From positions 558,001-622,000 of the forward strand of contig NZ_CAWLFA010000001.1 in assembly GCF_963860125.1 (NCBI RefSeq): a DNA stretch of 64,000 nt, written 5' to 3'. Both the position numbers and the translations under genes were made by a program. Numbering within the stretch: position 1 is the first letter of the stretch; each line of letters starts with the position of its first letter. Shown here one piece after another: positions 16,146-25,358 of the stretch. Under the pieces are notes generated by a model. It was given only the letters and a program-made list of their open reading frames with translations. It was not told the origin of the DNA and made no database searches. This DNA is from Picosynechococcus sp. PCC 7002 (GTDB taxonomy: Bacteria > Cyanobacteriota > Cyanobacteriia > Cyanobacteriales > MRBY01).

Positions 16146-16406
16146 TTAAGTGGGTTGACCCACTTCTGCCCATTTCTCCGGGGTGAAAGTCCGCAGGGCT
16201 AAAGCATGGATCGCTTCTGAGGCTAAATCCTCCTTGAGGGCAGCATAGACCATTTGGTGTTGGCGTACCCGGGATTGACCTGCAAAGTCGGGGGAAACGA
16301 CGATGGCCTCTAGGTGATCGCCGCCACCGGTGAGATCTTTCACGAACACTTGGGCTCCGGAAAGATGGGTTTCAATGGAGGTTTTGACTGCCGATAAGCT
16401 AACCAT
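16146..16406 (-). CDS. bolA: BolA family protein
   Basis: An 86-residue BolA protein: helical start VSLSAVKTSIETHLSGAQVF, GGGDHLEAIVVSPDFAG (with the conserved His), and QSRVRQHQMVYAALKEDL with the family H-x4-V helix, then EAIHALALRTFTPEKWAE. BolA pairs with CGFS glutaredoxins to bind a [2Fe-2S] cluster. It precedes such a glutaredoxin here in a probable two-gene operon. The second gene's start is 60 bases after the bolA stop. Confidence 0.93.
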   Translation of the reverse strand: MVSLSAVKTSIETHLSGAQVFVKDLTGGGDHLEAIVVSPDFAGQSRVRQHQMVYAALKEDLASEAIHALALRTFTPEKWAEVGQPT

Positions 16407-16502
16407 AGGTAATTAGTGTGAAATCAATCCTAAATGTAAGCAGGAATACTTAAGCCATTGTATCTTTAGTCTTCCGTCTCTGGATTTGCTGGGGTGAATG
16501 AT

Positions 16503-17192
16503 TTAGGCGATCGCCAACTCTGCTTGAATTTTCTGCCAAGCCGCTTGGGGATCTGCGGCCTGGGTGATCGGTCGGCCAATGACGAGGTGATTTGCCCCCT
16601 GTTGGATTGCCGCCTGGGGAGTCATGACCCGCTGTTGATCCCCTGATTGAGCCCAGGTGGGCCGTACCCCTGGACAAACCAAGGTGAAATCTTGACCGCA
16701 ACATTGCCGCAGCATCGCCACTTCCTGGGGGGAACACACCGCCCCATCTAACCCAGCGCCTTGGGCCAGGTTGGCCATGTGTTGGGCAAAGGCATCGAGG
16801 GGCAGATCCACTTGCAAATCGTCCCGCAACTGGTCTGGACTAATACTGGTGAGGACGGTAATCGCAATTAGTTTAGTCGGAGAATCTCCGAGGGCTTCTT
16901 TGGCAGCCGTTAAGGCGATCGCCCCGGCAGCACCGTGGATAGTCAGAAGATCGACCCCATAGGCCCGCGCCGAACGGCAGGCACCAGCAACGGTATTGGG
17001 AATGTCGTGGAATTTGAGATCAAGAAAAATGCGTTTGCCCTGGTCTTTGAGGTAGCGCAAAATATCCGGCCCAGTGGCGACAAATAATTCTAGGCCCACT
17101 TTCCAGAAAGTGACCTCCGGTAAGCTCTCGACTAAGGCGATCGCCGCAGGGAGATCCGGCACATCCAGGGGCACAATCACAGTATCTTGCAT
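16503..17192 (-). CDS. pyrF: Orotidine 5'-phosphate decarboxylase
   Basis: Catalyses decarboxylation of OMP to UMP, the last step of pyrimidine synthesis. The 229-residue beta/alpha barrel shows VPLDVPDLPAA at its start, the catalytic DLKFHDIPNTV (about residues 58-68, with Asp-Lys-Asp charge network), LTIHGAAG, and the phosphate-binding tail VCPGVRPTW and LVIGRPITQAADP. Length is normal for the family. It is divergent from chlG with about 200 bases between them, and bolA lies 96 bases downstream. Confidence 0.95.
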   Translation of the reverse strand: MQDTVIVPLDVPDLPAAIALVESLPEVTFWKVGLELFVATGPDILRYLKDQGKRIFLDLKFHDIPNTVAGACRSARAYGVDLLTIHGAAGAIALTAAKEALGDSPTKLIAITVLTSISPDQLRDDLQVDLPLDAFAQHMANLAQGAGLDGAVCSPQEVAMLRQCCGQDFTLVCPGVRPTWAQSGDQQRVMTPQAAIQQGANHLVIGRPITQAADPQAAWQKIQAELAIA

Positions 17193-17394
17193 CAGTTATT
17201 GCTTGCGTAAATTTCATTAGAGACGGTCATGTTCAGCATAACGGTGTTTTGAGCTTTTTGAGACAAGGCTCACCCATTGGCAAAATCCCACCGGGGACTA
17301 GGTTAAAATAAACCCCTTGCGGCGTAATATGCCCAATGACGAGTGGTTTTCCTTTACGCTCTTTTTCTGTACAAAATATTCCAATCCAGACGCC

Positions 17395-18396
17395 ATGACA
17401 GAAACGCCTAATCCAGACACGAAACCAGCCACAGCCCCAGAGGAACAGGGTTCTAAAGCTCGCCAACTCCTCGGCATGAAAGGCGCCGCTGGGGGGGAAA
17501 CCTCCATCTGGAAAATTCGCCTGCAATTAATGAAACCCATCACCTGGATTCCGCTGATCTGGGGGGTTGTTTGCGGGGCAGCATCCTCCGGTGGCTATGT
17601 GTGGGGAGTCGAAGATTTTCTCAAGGCCATGACCTGTATGTTGTTGTCAGGGCCTTTACTCACGGGCTATACCCAAACCCTTAATGATTTCTATGACCGG
17701 GAGATTGATGCGATCAATGAACCCTACCGTCCCATTCCTTCGGGGGCAATTTCTGTACCCCAGGTAGTGACGCAAATTCTCGTACTCCTGGGTTCTGGCA
17801 TCGGTTTGAGCTATCTCCTTGATCTTTGGGCTGGCCATGATTTCCCCGTGATGTTGGTCTTAACGGTGGTGGGCTGCTTCATTGCTTACATTTATTCTGC
17901 GCCGCCGCTGAAGCTGAAACAGAATGGTTGGCTCGGTAACTATGCTTTGGGGGCGAGTTATATTGCGTTGCCTTGGTGGGCCGGCCATGCGCTGTTTGGG
18001 ACGTTGACACCGACGGTGATGGTGGTGACCTTGATTTATAGTTTTGCAGGTCTGGGGATCGCCGTTGTGAATGATTTCAAGAGTGTCGAAGGCGATCGCC
18101 AACTGGGTTTAAAGTCTCTCCCTGTCATGTTTGGGGTCGGGACTGCGGCATGGATTTGTGTGCTGATGATTGATATTTTTCAGGTGGGCATTGCGGGGTA
18201 CCTAGTCAGTATCCACGAACAGTTATATGCCACGATTCTCTTGCTGCTGGTGATTCCCCAAATCACCTTCCAGGATATGTATTTTCTGCGGGATCCCCTA
18301 AAAAATGATGTGAAATATCAAGCCAGTGCCCAGCCTTTTTTGGTGTTGGGGATGCTGGTTGCGGGCCTCGCCATGGGCCATGCGGGGATTTCCTAA
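17395..18396 (+). CDS. chlG: Chlorophyll synthase (chlorophyllide prenyltransferase)
   Basis: Membrane enzyme of the UbiA family that attaches geranylgeranyl or phytyl diphosphate to chlorophyllide a. Two Asp-rich motifs are intact: NDFYDREIDAINEPYRPIP and NDFKSVEGDRQLGLKSLPVM. About eight membrane helices follow a short polar N-terminus. The family-like start is ATG 17395 (MTETPNPDTK), giving 333 residues; an in-frame ATG at 17317 would add 26 atypical residues. In cyanobacteria this enzyme associates with Hlip proteins and YidC; an hli gene lies at 864. A HIP1 site is read in frame as GDRQ inside the second motif. Confidence 0.95.
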   Translation: MTETPNPDTKPATAPEEQGSKARQLLGMKGAAGGETSIWKIRLQLMKPITWIPLIWGVVCGAASSGGYVWGVEDFLKAMTCMLLSGPLLTGYTQTLNDFYDREIDAINEPYRPIPSGAISVPQVVTQILVLLGSGIGLSYLLDLWAGHDFPVMLVLTVVGCFIAYIYSAPPLKLKQNGWLGNYALGASYIALPWWAGHALFGTLTPTVMVVTLIYSFAGLGIAVVNDFKSVEGDRQLGLKSLPVMFGVGTAAWICVLMIDIFQVGIAGYLVSIHEQLYATILLLLVIPQITFQDMYFLRDPLKNDVKYQASAQPFLVLGMLVAGLAMGHAGIS

Positions 18397-18632
18397 AAGA
18401 TTAACTGGACTATTTTTCGCTTGATTTTTTGGCAATGCTGATCGGGCTCTTTCTCTCCGGGTCGTCGAGGACATGGGGAGATTTTTTTATGGTGCTGCCC
18501 AAGGGGGAAAAATCTTTGCTATCTTGTTTGTAACAATTTGCAATATCTAATCTTTTTTTCAGGTTTTCTTTACCCTTTTATTACCATCCCGCTCGCCCTT
18601 TAAATCTGCGATCGCCAAAGATCGCCTTCGCC

Positions 18633-19325
18633 ATGACTTCTACTTTGTCTGTTCCAAGTGCGGCTCAAGATTTGCAAGCGCTCGAAAAGGCTTGGCGCAG
18701 TCTAACGGCAACCAGTTGCCCCAATCAGTACAACTTCCACATGCATTCGGTCTGTTCCGATGGTCAACTCACCCCAACAGAAATTGTTGACCAGGCGATC
18801 GCCATCGGTCTAAAAGGCTTTGCGATCACTGACCACCACACCATCCACGGCTATCACCAGGCCCAAAGCTACCTCAGCCGACAGCAGCAGAATGATACGA
18901 CACGACCCTTGCCCCACCTCTGGACGGGCATCGAAATTAACGGCATCCTCCTTGACACCACAGTACATATCCTTGCCTATGGGTTTAACCCCGATCACAG
19001 TGCGATCACCCCTTACTTTAACCGGGAAATTCCGGAAGGCGATCGCGCCGCAGCAGCAGTGATTATTGACGCGATCCATGCCGCTGGAGGCTTAGCTGTT
19101 CTGGCGCATCCCGCCCGTTATCGTCGTCCTGCCACGGAGTTAATCCCGGCAGCAGCATCCCTTAACATTGATGGTGTAGAAGCCTATTACGCCTACGACA
19201 ACCCGAAACCCTGGGTGCCTAGCCAAAAACATACCCCGGTGGTGGCTGCCCTTGGCCATCGGCACAATCTATGGCTCACCTGCGGCACAGATACCCATGG
19301 TCGCAGCCTCCAGCAACGACTTTAG
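18633..19325 (+). CDS. PHP-domain metal-dependent phosphoesterase
   Basis: A 230-residue PHP protein: YNFHMHSVCSDGQLTPTEIV (first metal motif HxH...D), FAITDHHTIHGYHQAQ (second) and GGLAVLAHPARYRR (third), ending with CGTDTHG, another metal ligand region. Related proteins (TrpH/RNase AM group) hydrolyse 3',5'-bisphosphates or short RNA ends. The protein is slightly shorter than the bacterial relatives of about 280 residues. It lies 236 bases after chlG, too far to assume cotranscription. Substrate unassigned. Confidence 0.88.
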   Translation: MTSTLSVPSAAQDLQALEKAWRSLTATSCPNQYNFHMHSVCSDGQLTPTEIVDQAIAIGLKGFAITDHHTIHGYHQAQSYLSRQQQNDTTRPLPHLWTGIEINGILLDTTVHILAYGFNPDHSAITPYFNREIPEGDRAAAAVIIDAIHAAGGLAVLAHPARYRRPATELIPAAASLNIDGVEAYYAYDNPKPWVPSQKHTPVVAALGHRHNLWLTCGTDTHGRSLQQRL

Positions 19326-19568
19326 GGATCGCTGCGAAACTTTGATCCCCGCATAGCAAAATTCTGGCCTAAAATAAACTTACCCAAGGAATATTTTCCT
19401 CCTTTGCCCCCATTAATCCTGCCGCGACCCTTAAAACGAGATTAAGTGGGGTTAAAGCCTTTGTGGATTTTGTCCCTCAAGGCATTCATTGACGTGGTAT
19501 TGTAGCCATCGTAACCGCTGAATTTCCTTACTCTCTTTCACCCACTAACTAGGAGTGCAACCTGTAGG

Positions 19569-21038
19569 ATGACTGTCCCTCAAACTGTCTATGCCAACGA
19601 TCTCCCCGACAAACCCAAGGAATACTGTGGTGTTTTCGGTATCTATGCCCCAACGGAAGAAGTGGCAAAACTGGCATATTTCGGACTCTTTGCGCTCCAA
19701 CATCGGGGGCAAGAATCCGCAGGGATCGCGACCTTTGACGGTACGCAAATGCACGTGCACAAAGGTATGGGCCTTGTTTCCCAAGTCTTTAGCGAAGAAA
19801 AACTGCAGGAACTGCCTGGGGTTTGGGCCGTGGGCCACAACCGCTACTCCACAACTGGCTCTAGCCATAAGTGCAATGCCCAGCCTGCCCTTGAAGAAAC
19901 TCGCCTGGGGACTTTGGCCCTCGCCCACAACGGCAACCTGGTGAACACCATCGAGCTGAAGGATAAGTTGTTGTCCCTTGCCGATGGTCTAGATTTTCAG
20001 ACCACCACAGACTCAGAAATGATCGCTAAGGCGATCGCCATCTATGTCGATCAAGGGAAAGATTGGACTGAAGCGGCGATCGCTGCCTTTAACCTTTGTT
20101 CCGGTGCCTATAGCTTGGTCATCGGTACCCCGGACGGCATTATTGGCGCACGGGATCCCCAAGGAGTGCGTCCCCTCGTCATTGGCACCCTCACCGAGGA
20201 AGATGGCAGCACCCGTTATGTTCTGGCTTCTGAAACCTGTGCCCTCGACATCATTGGCGCGGACTATCTGCGGGACGTCGAACCAGGCGAAATGGTCTGG
20301 ATTACCGAATCTGGCCTAACTGCCCAGCAGTGGTCTGAAAAACCAGACCGGAAGCTTTGTGTCTTCGAGATGATCTATTTTGCCCGTCCCGATAGCATTG
20401 TCCACGACGAAACCCTCTTTAGTTACCGTCTCCGCCTGGGGGCGCAATTGGCCAAAGAATCCAACATTGAAGCCGATCTCGTCATGGGGGTTCCTGACTC
20501 TGGTATTCCCGCCGCCATCGGTTTTTCCCGTGCCTCTGGGATTCCCTTTGGGGAAGGACTCATTAAAAACCGCTACGTAGGCCGTACCTTTATTCAACCG
20601 ACCCAGCACATGCGGGAAGTGGGGATCCGCATGAAGCTCAACCCCCTAAAAGATGTCCTCCAAGGTAAACGAATTATCATCGTGGACGACTCCATTGTGC
20701 GCGGCACTACCAGCCGTAAAATTGTCCGGGCGCTCCGGCAAGCTGGGGCCGCTGAAGTCCATATGTGCATTTCCTCGCCCCCTGTGACCCATCCCTGTTT
20801 CTACGGCATCGACACCGACAGCCAAGATCAACTGATTGCTGCGACAAAGTCCCTGGCTGAAATCGAAAAACAAATTGAAGTTGATTCCCTGACCTACCTC
20901 AGCAAAGAGGGCATGCTAGATGTCACCAACGAACGCACTTCTAGTTTCTGTACTGCTTGCTTCGATGGTCACTATCCCATTGAAATTCCGGACGCGATCA
21001 AGTCATCTAAGCTAATGTTAGAAAAAGCCACTGTCTAG
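19569..21038 (+). CDS. purF: Amidophosphoribosyltransferase
   Basis: First committed enzyme of purine synthesis, making 5-phosphoribosylamine from PRPP and glutamine. Residues 1-19 form a propeptide before the nucleophile Cys20 (KEYCGVFGIY). HNGNLVN and the glutaminase domain follow; the PRPP loop IIIVDDSIVRGTTSRKIV is near residues 375-392. Cysteines in MCISSPPVTHPCFYG and FCTACFDGHYP match the [4Fe-4S]-containing Bacillus-type enzyme rather than the E. coli type. Length (489) is normal. An AGGAG at 19551-19555 lies a little far (13 bases) upstream of the ATG. Confidence 0.96.
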   Translation: MTVPQTVYANDLPDKPKEYCGVFGIYAPTEEVAKLAYFGLFALQHRGQESAGIATFDGTQMHVHKGMGLVSQVFSEEKLQELPGVWAVGHNRYSTTGSSHKCNAQPALEETRLGTLALAHNGNLVNTIELKDKLLSLADGLDFQTTTDSEMIAKAIAIYVDQGKDWTEAAIAAFNLCSGAYSLVIGTPDGIIGARDPQGVRPLVIGTLTEEDGSTRYVLASETCALDIIGADYLRDVEPGEMVWITESGLTAQQWSEKPDRKLCVFEMIYFARPDSIVHDETLFSYRLRLGAQLAKESNIEADLVMGVPDSGIPAAIGFSRASGIPFGEGLIKNRYVGRTFIQPTQHMREVGIRMKLNPLKDVLQGKRIIIVDDSIVRGTTSRKIVRALRQAGAAEVHMCISSPPVTHPCFYGIDTDSQDQLIAATKSLAEIEKQIEVDSLTYLSKEGMLDVTNERTSSFCTACFDGHYPIEIPDAIKSSKLMLEKATV

Positions 21039-21080
21039 CAAAGCCGTTCCCATGGATTGAGAGCGGTAAAGGAAGTATTA

Positions 21081-22037
21081 ATGCCGACCTATCCCGGAAT
21101 TTCTAGCGAAGCCTTTCGTCATCCCCTCGATCGCCAAGCAGAAGAAGCCCTCCGTAACCTGCCCGGTTTTAAGCTGTTGGCTAGTCGTTTTGTGGAATAT
21201 ATCTACGAACGACCCCAGCAGGTTTTTTTAATGGGCAACAATATCAAAGCAGGCCCCCGTCAGTATTCAACCCTGTACGGCATTTTTCGGGAATGTGTCC
21301 ATGATTTGGATATTTCCCCAGAGCCGACCCTTTATGTCAACCAAAATCCGATGGTCAATAGCTATGCCCTCGGCCATGATCATCCTTACATTGTGGTGAA
21401 TACGGGGTTAATGGATTTACTCGATGAAACAGAGTTACGGACGGTGATGGCCCATGAGTTGGGACACATTAAATGCGACCATACGATTTTGATCCAAATG
21501 GCAATGTGGGCCATGGGGGCAGCTTCTTTCCTGGGGGAAATTACCCTTGGCCTCGGTAATGTCATCACCACAGGGTTACTTTACGCTTTTTATGAATGGC
21601 GGCGGAAGGCAGAACTTTCGGCGGATCGGGCCGCTCTCCTGGTGATGGATGATCTCAACCCCATTTTGCATACCATGATGAAGCTCGCCGGCGGCAGTGC
21701 GAAATACGGCCACGAAATGAGTTTGACTGAGTTTACCCAACAGTCTCAGGATTACGATGAGCTTGATCAGGATCAATTGAACCAAATTTATAAGTTTTTA
21801 ATCTACAACGGCGGTAATGGGACATTTCTAAGTCATCCTTTCCCGGTGGAGCGATTGAGCTTTATCAAAACCTGGGAAGCCTCTGAAGAATATCAACGGA
21901 TTAAACAGGGTCATTATGCCCAAGCCGGTACTGGTTCAGTAGACGTGAATGCCGAAGATGAAAGTGATCTAGATAGTTTGCGTCGTCAAATTGAAGAACT
22001 TAAAGCAGAAATCAAAAAGGCCAAAGGAACCGAATAA
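21081..22037 (+). CDS. M48 family zinc metallopeptidase
   Basis: A peptidase of the M48 (HtpX/Ste24-like) clan, probably membrane-associated through a hydrophobic stretch after the active site (MAMWAMGAASFLGEITLGL). The zinc motif is VMAHELGHIKCDH (about residues 127-139) and the third ligand is in RRKAELSADRAALL. The tail is coiled coil (SLRRQIEELKAEIKKAK). ATG 21081 with GGAAG ten bases before is preferred to TTG at 21057. It starts 42 bases after purF and may be cotranscribed with it. Likely membrane-protein quality control; no substrate is indicated. Confidence 0.88.
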   Translation: MPTYPGISSEAFRHPLDRQAEEALRNLPGFKLLASRFVEYIYERPQQVFLMGNNIKAGPRQYSTLYGIFRECVHDLDISPEPTLYVNQNPMVNSYALGHDHPYIVVNTGLMDLLDETELRTVMAHELGHIKCDHTILIQMAMWAMGAASFLGEITLGLGNVITTGLLYAFYEWRRKAELSADRAALLVMDDLNPILHTMMKLAGGSAKYGHEMSLTEFTQQSQDYDELDQDQLNQIYKFLIYNGGNGTFLSHPFPVERLSFIKTWEASEEYQRIKQGHYAQAGTGSVDVNAEDESDLDSLRRQIEELKAEIKKAKGTE

Positions 22038-22131
22038 ATCCCGTGGGGGATAAAGGATTGGAGGGGGATGGCTAGGGCTGAGGTTAGAATTGCGATGTTG
22101 AGCGATGCCAGTAATGCATCTATTGCCCCCC

Positions 22132-22818
22132 TTAATGCAGGCTTGTAATTGCCCCAAAGTCCGTAACTTGCTGATGGGTCGGAGAAGCAGTTGTTCCGGG
22201 GCGGACGAGTTGCCATGCTTGGTATCCGGCTTGGATCGCCGCGTCTAATTCGGCAGGGACATCCGATAGAAACAGGATTGCCTCAGGCGGAAGTTGCACA
22301 GCCTGGGCGATCGCCTGATATGATTGCACATCTCGTTTTTGGCCGACCTTGAGATCAAAGAAGTAATCGAAGTAGCCCGTGAGGTCACCATAGTCAGAGT
22401 AGCCGAACAGGAGCTTTTGGGCCTTAACCGAGCCAGAGGAATAAATCCCCAACTGGATGCCCTCTTTTTGCCACTCTTTTAGTTTGGGCAATACATCTGG
22501 ATAAACATGGCCCCGAAAATCGCCGTTTTTGTAACCCTCTTCCCACAAAAAACCTTGCATTGCTTTCAGGGGGGCAACTTTGCGGTCTTCTACTGACCAT
22601 TGGTGTAATGTGGCGATCGCCCCAGTTTGATCGAGAGATGTTCCGGTTTCAGTGAGGGCTAAATCCTGCACCTGTTTGAGGATTGCCGCAATTTCTGGTT
22701 CCTCGGCCCGGCTGGCAATGCTTTGAATATTGTCCCGAAAATAAGGAAACAACACATCAAACACAAAACTCACAGAGGTGGTTGTGCCCTCGATGTCCAT
22801 CAAGACAAACTGAATCAT
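22132..22818 (-). CDS. mtnC: Enolase-phosphatase E1 (methionine salvage)
   Basis: HAD-superfamily bifunctional enzyme that enolises and dephosphorylates 2,3-diketo-5-methylthiopentyl-1-phosphate to the acireductone. The 228 residues show HAD motif I LMDIEGTTTSVSFV (Asp8 and Glu10), motif II GIYSSGSVKAQ, and motif III/IV FLSDVPAELDAA. Its ATG overlaps the mtnD stop by four bases, giving tight translational coupling. Using MtnC, the pathway needs no separate MtnW and MtnX, and none is seen. The upstream pathway enzymes MtnA and a nucleosidase/kinase are not in this window. Confidence 0.94.
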   Translation of the reverse strand: MIQFVLMDIEGTTTSVSFVFDVLFPYFRDNIQSIASRAEEPEIAAILKQVQDLALTETGTSLDQTGAIATLHQWSVEDRKVAPLKAMQGFLWEEGYKNGDFRGHVYPDVLPKLKEWQKEGIQLGIYSSGSVKAQKLLFGYSDYGDLTGYFDYFFDLKVGQKRDVQSYQAIAQAVQLPPEAILFLSDVPAELDAAIQAGYQAWQLVRPGTTASPTHQQVTDFGAITSLH

Positions 22819-23345
22819 AGGGTGATGGCGCGGTATTGTTGTTCAACTTGGGAGCCAGTGTAGTGGGGCGTCCAGCCTGCGGTATCCGAGAAAATGCGAA
22901 TGGCTTTCACATTGGGCACTGGCCCCGCATCAAACCAGTGCTTAGTGCCTTGGGGGACAGAGATTAAATCGCCCGCTTCGCAACAAACATTAAACACGGC
23001 GGTACCGTCGAGGTTAAACCAAAATAAACCCTGACCAGCGACAAAAAAGCGCACTTCGTCTTCGGAGTGGGTATGTTCTGCGAGAAATTTTTCGCGGATC
23101 GCTTGGTAGTTTTCAATGCCACTGTGGATATTCACCACATCGGCGCTTTGGTAACCATTGGCCGCCATGAAAGGATCGAGCACATCGGCATAGGCGGCGA
23201 GAATGTCTGCTTGGGACGCCTCCTGGGTTAATTGGGCAGGCGTTTCCCATTGCTCAAACCAAATACCATGGCTTTTTAAAAAATCTTTGATCGTCGCGGG
23301 GTCGGTTAAGGTTTGTTTCGATTCGGTCTGATATAACGTCGTCAT
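22815..23345 (-). CDS. mtnD: Acireductone dioxygenase
   Basis: Cupin metalloenzyme that oxidises acireductone with O2 to the 2-keto-4-methylthiobutyrate precursor of methionine (Fe form) or an off-pathway product (Ni form). The metal set is visible as EHTHSEDEVRFFVAG (H-x-H-x4-E, about residues 90-104) and the later GTKHWFDAG. Length 176 is typical. It overlaps mtnB at its start and mtnC at its end by four bases each, so all three are made from one transcript. Confidence 0.95.
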   Translation of the reverse strand: MTTLYQTESKQTLTDPATIKDFLKSHGIWFEQWETPAQLTQEASQADILAAYADVLDPFMAANGYQSADVVNIHSGIENYQAIREKFLAEHTHSEDEVRFFVAGQGLFWFNLDGTAVFNVCCEAGDLISVPQGTKHWFDAGPVPNVKAIRIFSDTAGWTPHYTGSQVEQQYRAITL

Positions 23346-23980
23346 CGGGCAGCCAAGGGGGGCGTGATTTTCAATTGCTCAAGCTCGCATTCTAACATGA
23401 ACTCCCAAACCTCTAGATGACGCTTGGCGATCGCCATGGTTTCTCCCCAGGCATAAAGGCCATGTTTTGCGATTAAAAAGCCGTAATTATTTAACTCCTC
23501 CTGTCGCTGGGCGAGTTGTTGACAAAAGGATTTCATGTCTTGGTCATTGGCGAAAATCGGTAAGGCGATCGCCGTTTCGTGGGTGGTTTGACCCGCAATG
23601 CCCTTAATTACCTCGTAGCCGCTAAAGGTAACAGCTTGTTTCGCCGCAAATATCCCAGACAACAACGTTGCCGCCACTGAATGGGTATGCAACACACAGG
23701 TAATTCCCGGAAAGTTTTGATAAATAAAGCAGTGAATTAAAGTTTCTGCCGAAGGCTTAATTCCTTCATCGGGGGGCAGCGGCAAACCCATTGTATCTAC
23801 CGCAATAAAATCCTCCGGTTGAAATTGAGATTTATCAACGCCACTGCGGGAGACAAAAATAACTTGATCTTCGTCCAAAAATGAATAATTCGTCGAAGTG
23901 GCCGGTGATTTTCCCTGGGTATGGAGTTGCCGTATCACAGCACATAGCCTTTCTTTTTGGGTCTGGTTCTCTAAAGACAT
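23342..23980 (-). CDS. mtnB: Methylthioribulose-1-phosphate dehydratase
   Basis: Class II aldolase-fold zinc enzyme that dehydrates 5-methylthioribulose 1-phosphate. The 212-residue protein contains SPATSTNYSFLDED near its start, a zinc pair in CVLHTHSVAATLLSG, a late histidine in LIAKHGLYAWGE, and the family helix at the end. First gene of the mtnB-mtnD-mtnC operon; its stop overlaps the mtnD start in an ATGA junction. The promoter must lie in the 293-base AT-rich gap shared with a divergent small membrane protein gene; no riboswitch was recognised there. Confidence 0.94.
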   Translation of the reverse strand: MSLENQTQKERLCAVIRQLHTQGKSPATSTNYSFLDEDQVIFVSRSGVDKSQFQPEDFIAVDTMGLPLPPDEGIKPSAETLIHCFIYQNFPGITCVLHTHSVAATLLSGIFAAKQAVTFSGYEVIKGIAGQTTHETAIALPIFANDQDMKSFCQQLAQRQEELNNYGFLIAKHGLYAWGETMAIAKRHLEVWEFMLECELEQLKITPPLAAR

Positions 23981-24273
23981 TTGGGCACAAATAAAGCAGA
24001 AAAAATAAAAGCAAATCTTAATATTTTACTGATTGATGTCATGGTTAGCGCGACATTTCTAGCGACAACTGGGACTTTATCTTTTTACGGGAAATTTTTA
24101 GCCAAAACACCATTGCAGATAAGTGTTTTTACTCAACTTTTAGTTGCTTTCTTTGTTAATTGATGTTGCAACTTTGACCATTCATTCTCATAAATCGTTT
24201 ACAACCAGAACATGATGCTGACTACAATCAGTCATCTTTGGCTAAAAACAAAAATAAAAATCAATTATTGATA

Positions 24274-24594
24274 ATGGATAACGAAATTAAAAAATACCGC
24301 ATGGTTTGCACCCTAACCTTTGGCGATATCTATGGGCAAATTATTGTTTGGCTGATTGTCATCTTTCTGAGTCTTGCGACCACCCTCGCCCTTTGGAGTG
24401 CAACCCGGCAAGTTTATGCCCTGGCCACCGTTGCCCTTGTTGTTGTCTTATCTTTGCCCTTTCTCTTATTTGCCTTTGTGACAACGCTACTCAATCACAT
24501 TGAATTCGTGCCCATGGGCGAATCCGAATCTTCTAAAACCTTCCCAAGCCGTCGTACGCCCCCTTCCTCTACTAATCCGGCAACGGCAAGCTAG
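24274..24594 (+). CDS. Small two-helix membrane protein of unknown function
   Basis: From ATG 24274 (MDNEIKKYRMVCTL) the 106-residue protein has two adjacent hydrophobic helices (about residues 20-42 and 47-72: IIVWLIVIFLSLATTLAL and ALATVALVVVLSLPFLL) and a polar Ser/Pro/Thr-rich tail. A TTG at 24238 would add twelve Lys/Asn-rich residues and seems less likely. It is divergent from the mtn operon and convergent with the RsbW-like gene. I recognise no family; conserved cyanobacterial status is only an impression. Confidence 0.6.
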   Translation: MDNEIKKYRMVCTLTFGDIYGQIIVWLIVIFLSLATTLALWSATRQVYALATVALVVVLSLPFLLFAFVTTLLNHIEFVPMGESESSKTFPSRRTPPSSTNPATAS

Positions 24595-24724
24595 GGATGA
24601 ATTACGGAAGTGATGGCCCAGCCAGAGATAACAGTTAAATAGCCCCATGAAACAGGGGCGTTAGTGGTTGCACTAGAGAAATCTGGAAAAATTAAAATTA
24701 ATTCTGAGGACTTTCTGGGGCCGC

Positions 24725-25189
24725 TTAATGGATTGACGGTGCAGAGTCTAGGGAGATCACCGGGGCGCTACTGAAGCGTTTACTTAGGCGTAATTGATTA
24801 CCGGCGGCGTTCCAGTGAATTTGGTCGAAAATTTGATAGAGCAAACAGAGGCCACGACCACATTCATCTTCTTCAGGGGGGAGGAGATCATCATTTAATT
24901 GACAACATTGAGCCTGACGGTCAAAGCCTTGACCCTCATCGGTAATAATCCATGAGCATTGTTCTGCCCCCATGTAGAAATGAACAATGACTTTTTTGCT
25001 GGGATCTAGTCGATTACCATGTTTGGCCGCATTAATCAGTGCTTCCTGGAGACCGAGTTGAACTTCGTAGCGCCAGTCACTGGGGATACGGTCTAGGAGA
25101 AGGTCGAGAATCGGGACTAAGTAGAGGGTAGAGGCAAAACTGAGGGTCGTCCAATGGGATTTTAGCGGCGGCAATGAAATCGCGATCAC
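24725..25189 (-). CDS. RsbW-like anti-sigma/serine kinase (HATPase_c_2)
   Basis: The 154-residue protein is a stand-alone GHKL ATPase domain: N-box VQLGLQEALINAAKHGNR (about residues 43-60), G1 box IITDEGQGFDRQ and G2 box EECGRGLCLLYQIFD-like. Such proteins bind or phosphorylate anti-sigma antagonists in partner-switching pathways. No antagonist (STAS) gene or PP2C phosphatase is adjacent, so its partner is elsewhere. In cyanobacteria these are common in stress signalling. Four cysteines, including a CC pair, are unusual but not conserved motif positions that I know. Confidence 0.83.
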   Translation of the reverse strand: MIAISLPPLKSHWTTLSFASTLYLVPILDLLLDRIPSDWRYEVQLGLQEALINAAKHGNRLDPSKKVIVHFYMGAEQCSWIITDEGQGFDRQAQCCQLNDDLLPPEEDECGRGLCLLYQIFDQIHWNAAGNQLRLSKRFSSAPVISLDSAPSIH

Positions 25190-25358
25190 AGTTAATGCTC
25201 CTTTGGGGATGTGCGCAGGGATGAATGGGGAAAACTGGGCTCAGTGGGGTAGCTTATGGCATAAACCCAAAAAGTAGTGGTCACAACATAGTTTGTTTGC
25301 CTGTAGGGAATCCCGAACGATCTTGTCGTGGTTTCTGCCTTGTATTATACAAAAAATT

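Noticed and set aside
23981..24163. 60-residue plus-strand ORF upstream of mtnB
   Set aside because: It lies in the AT-rich promoter gap, starts right at the mtnB start codon, lacks a ribosome-binding site and has no recognisable family.
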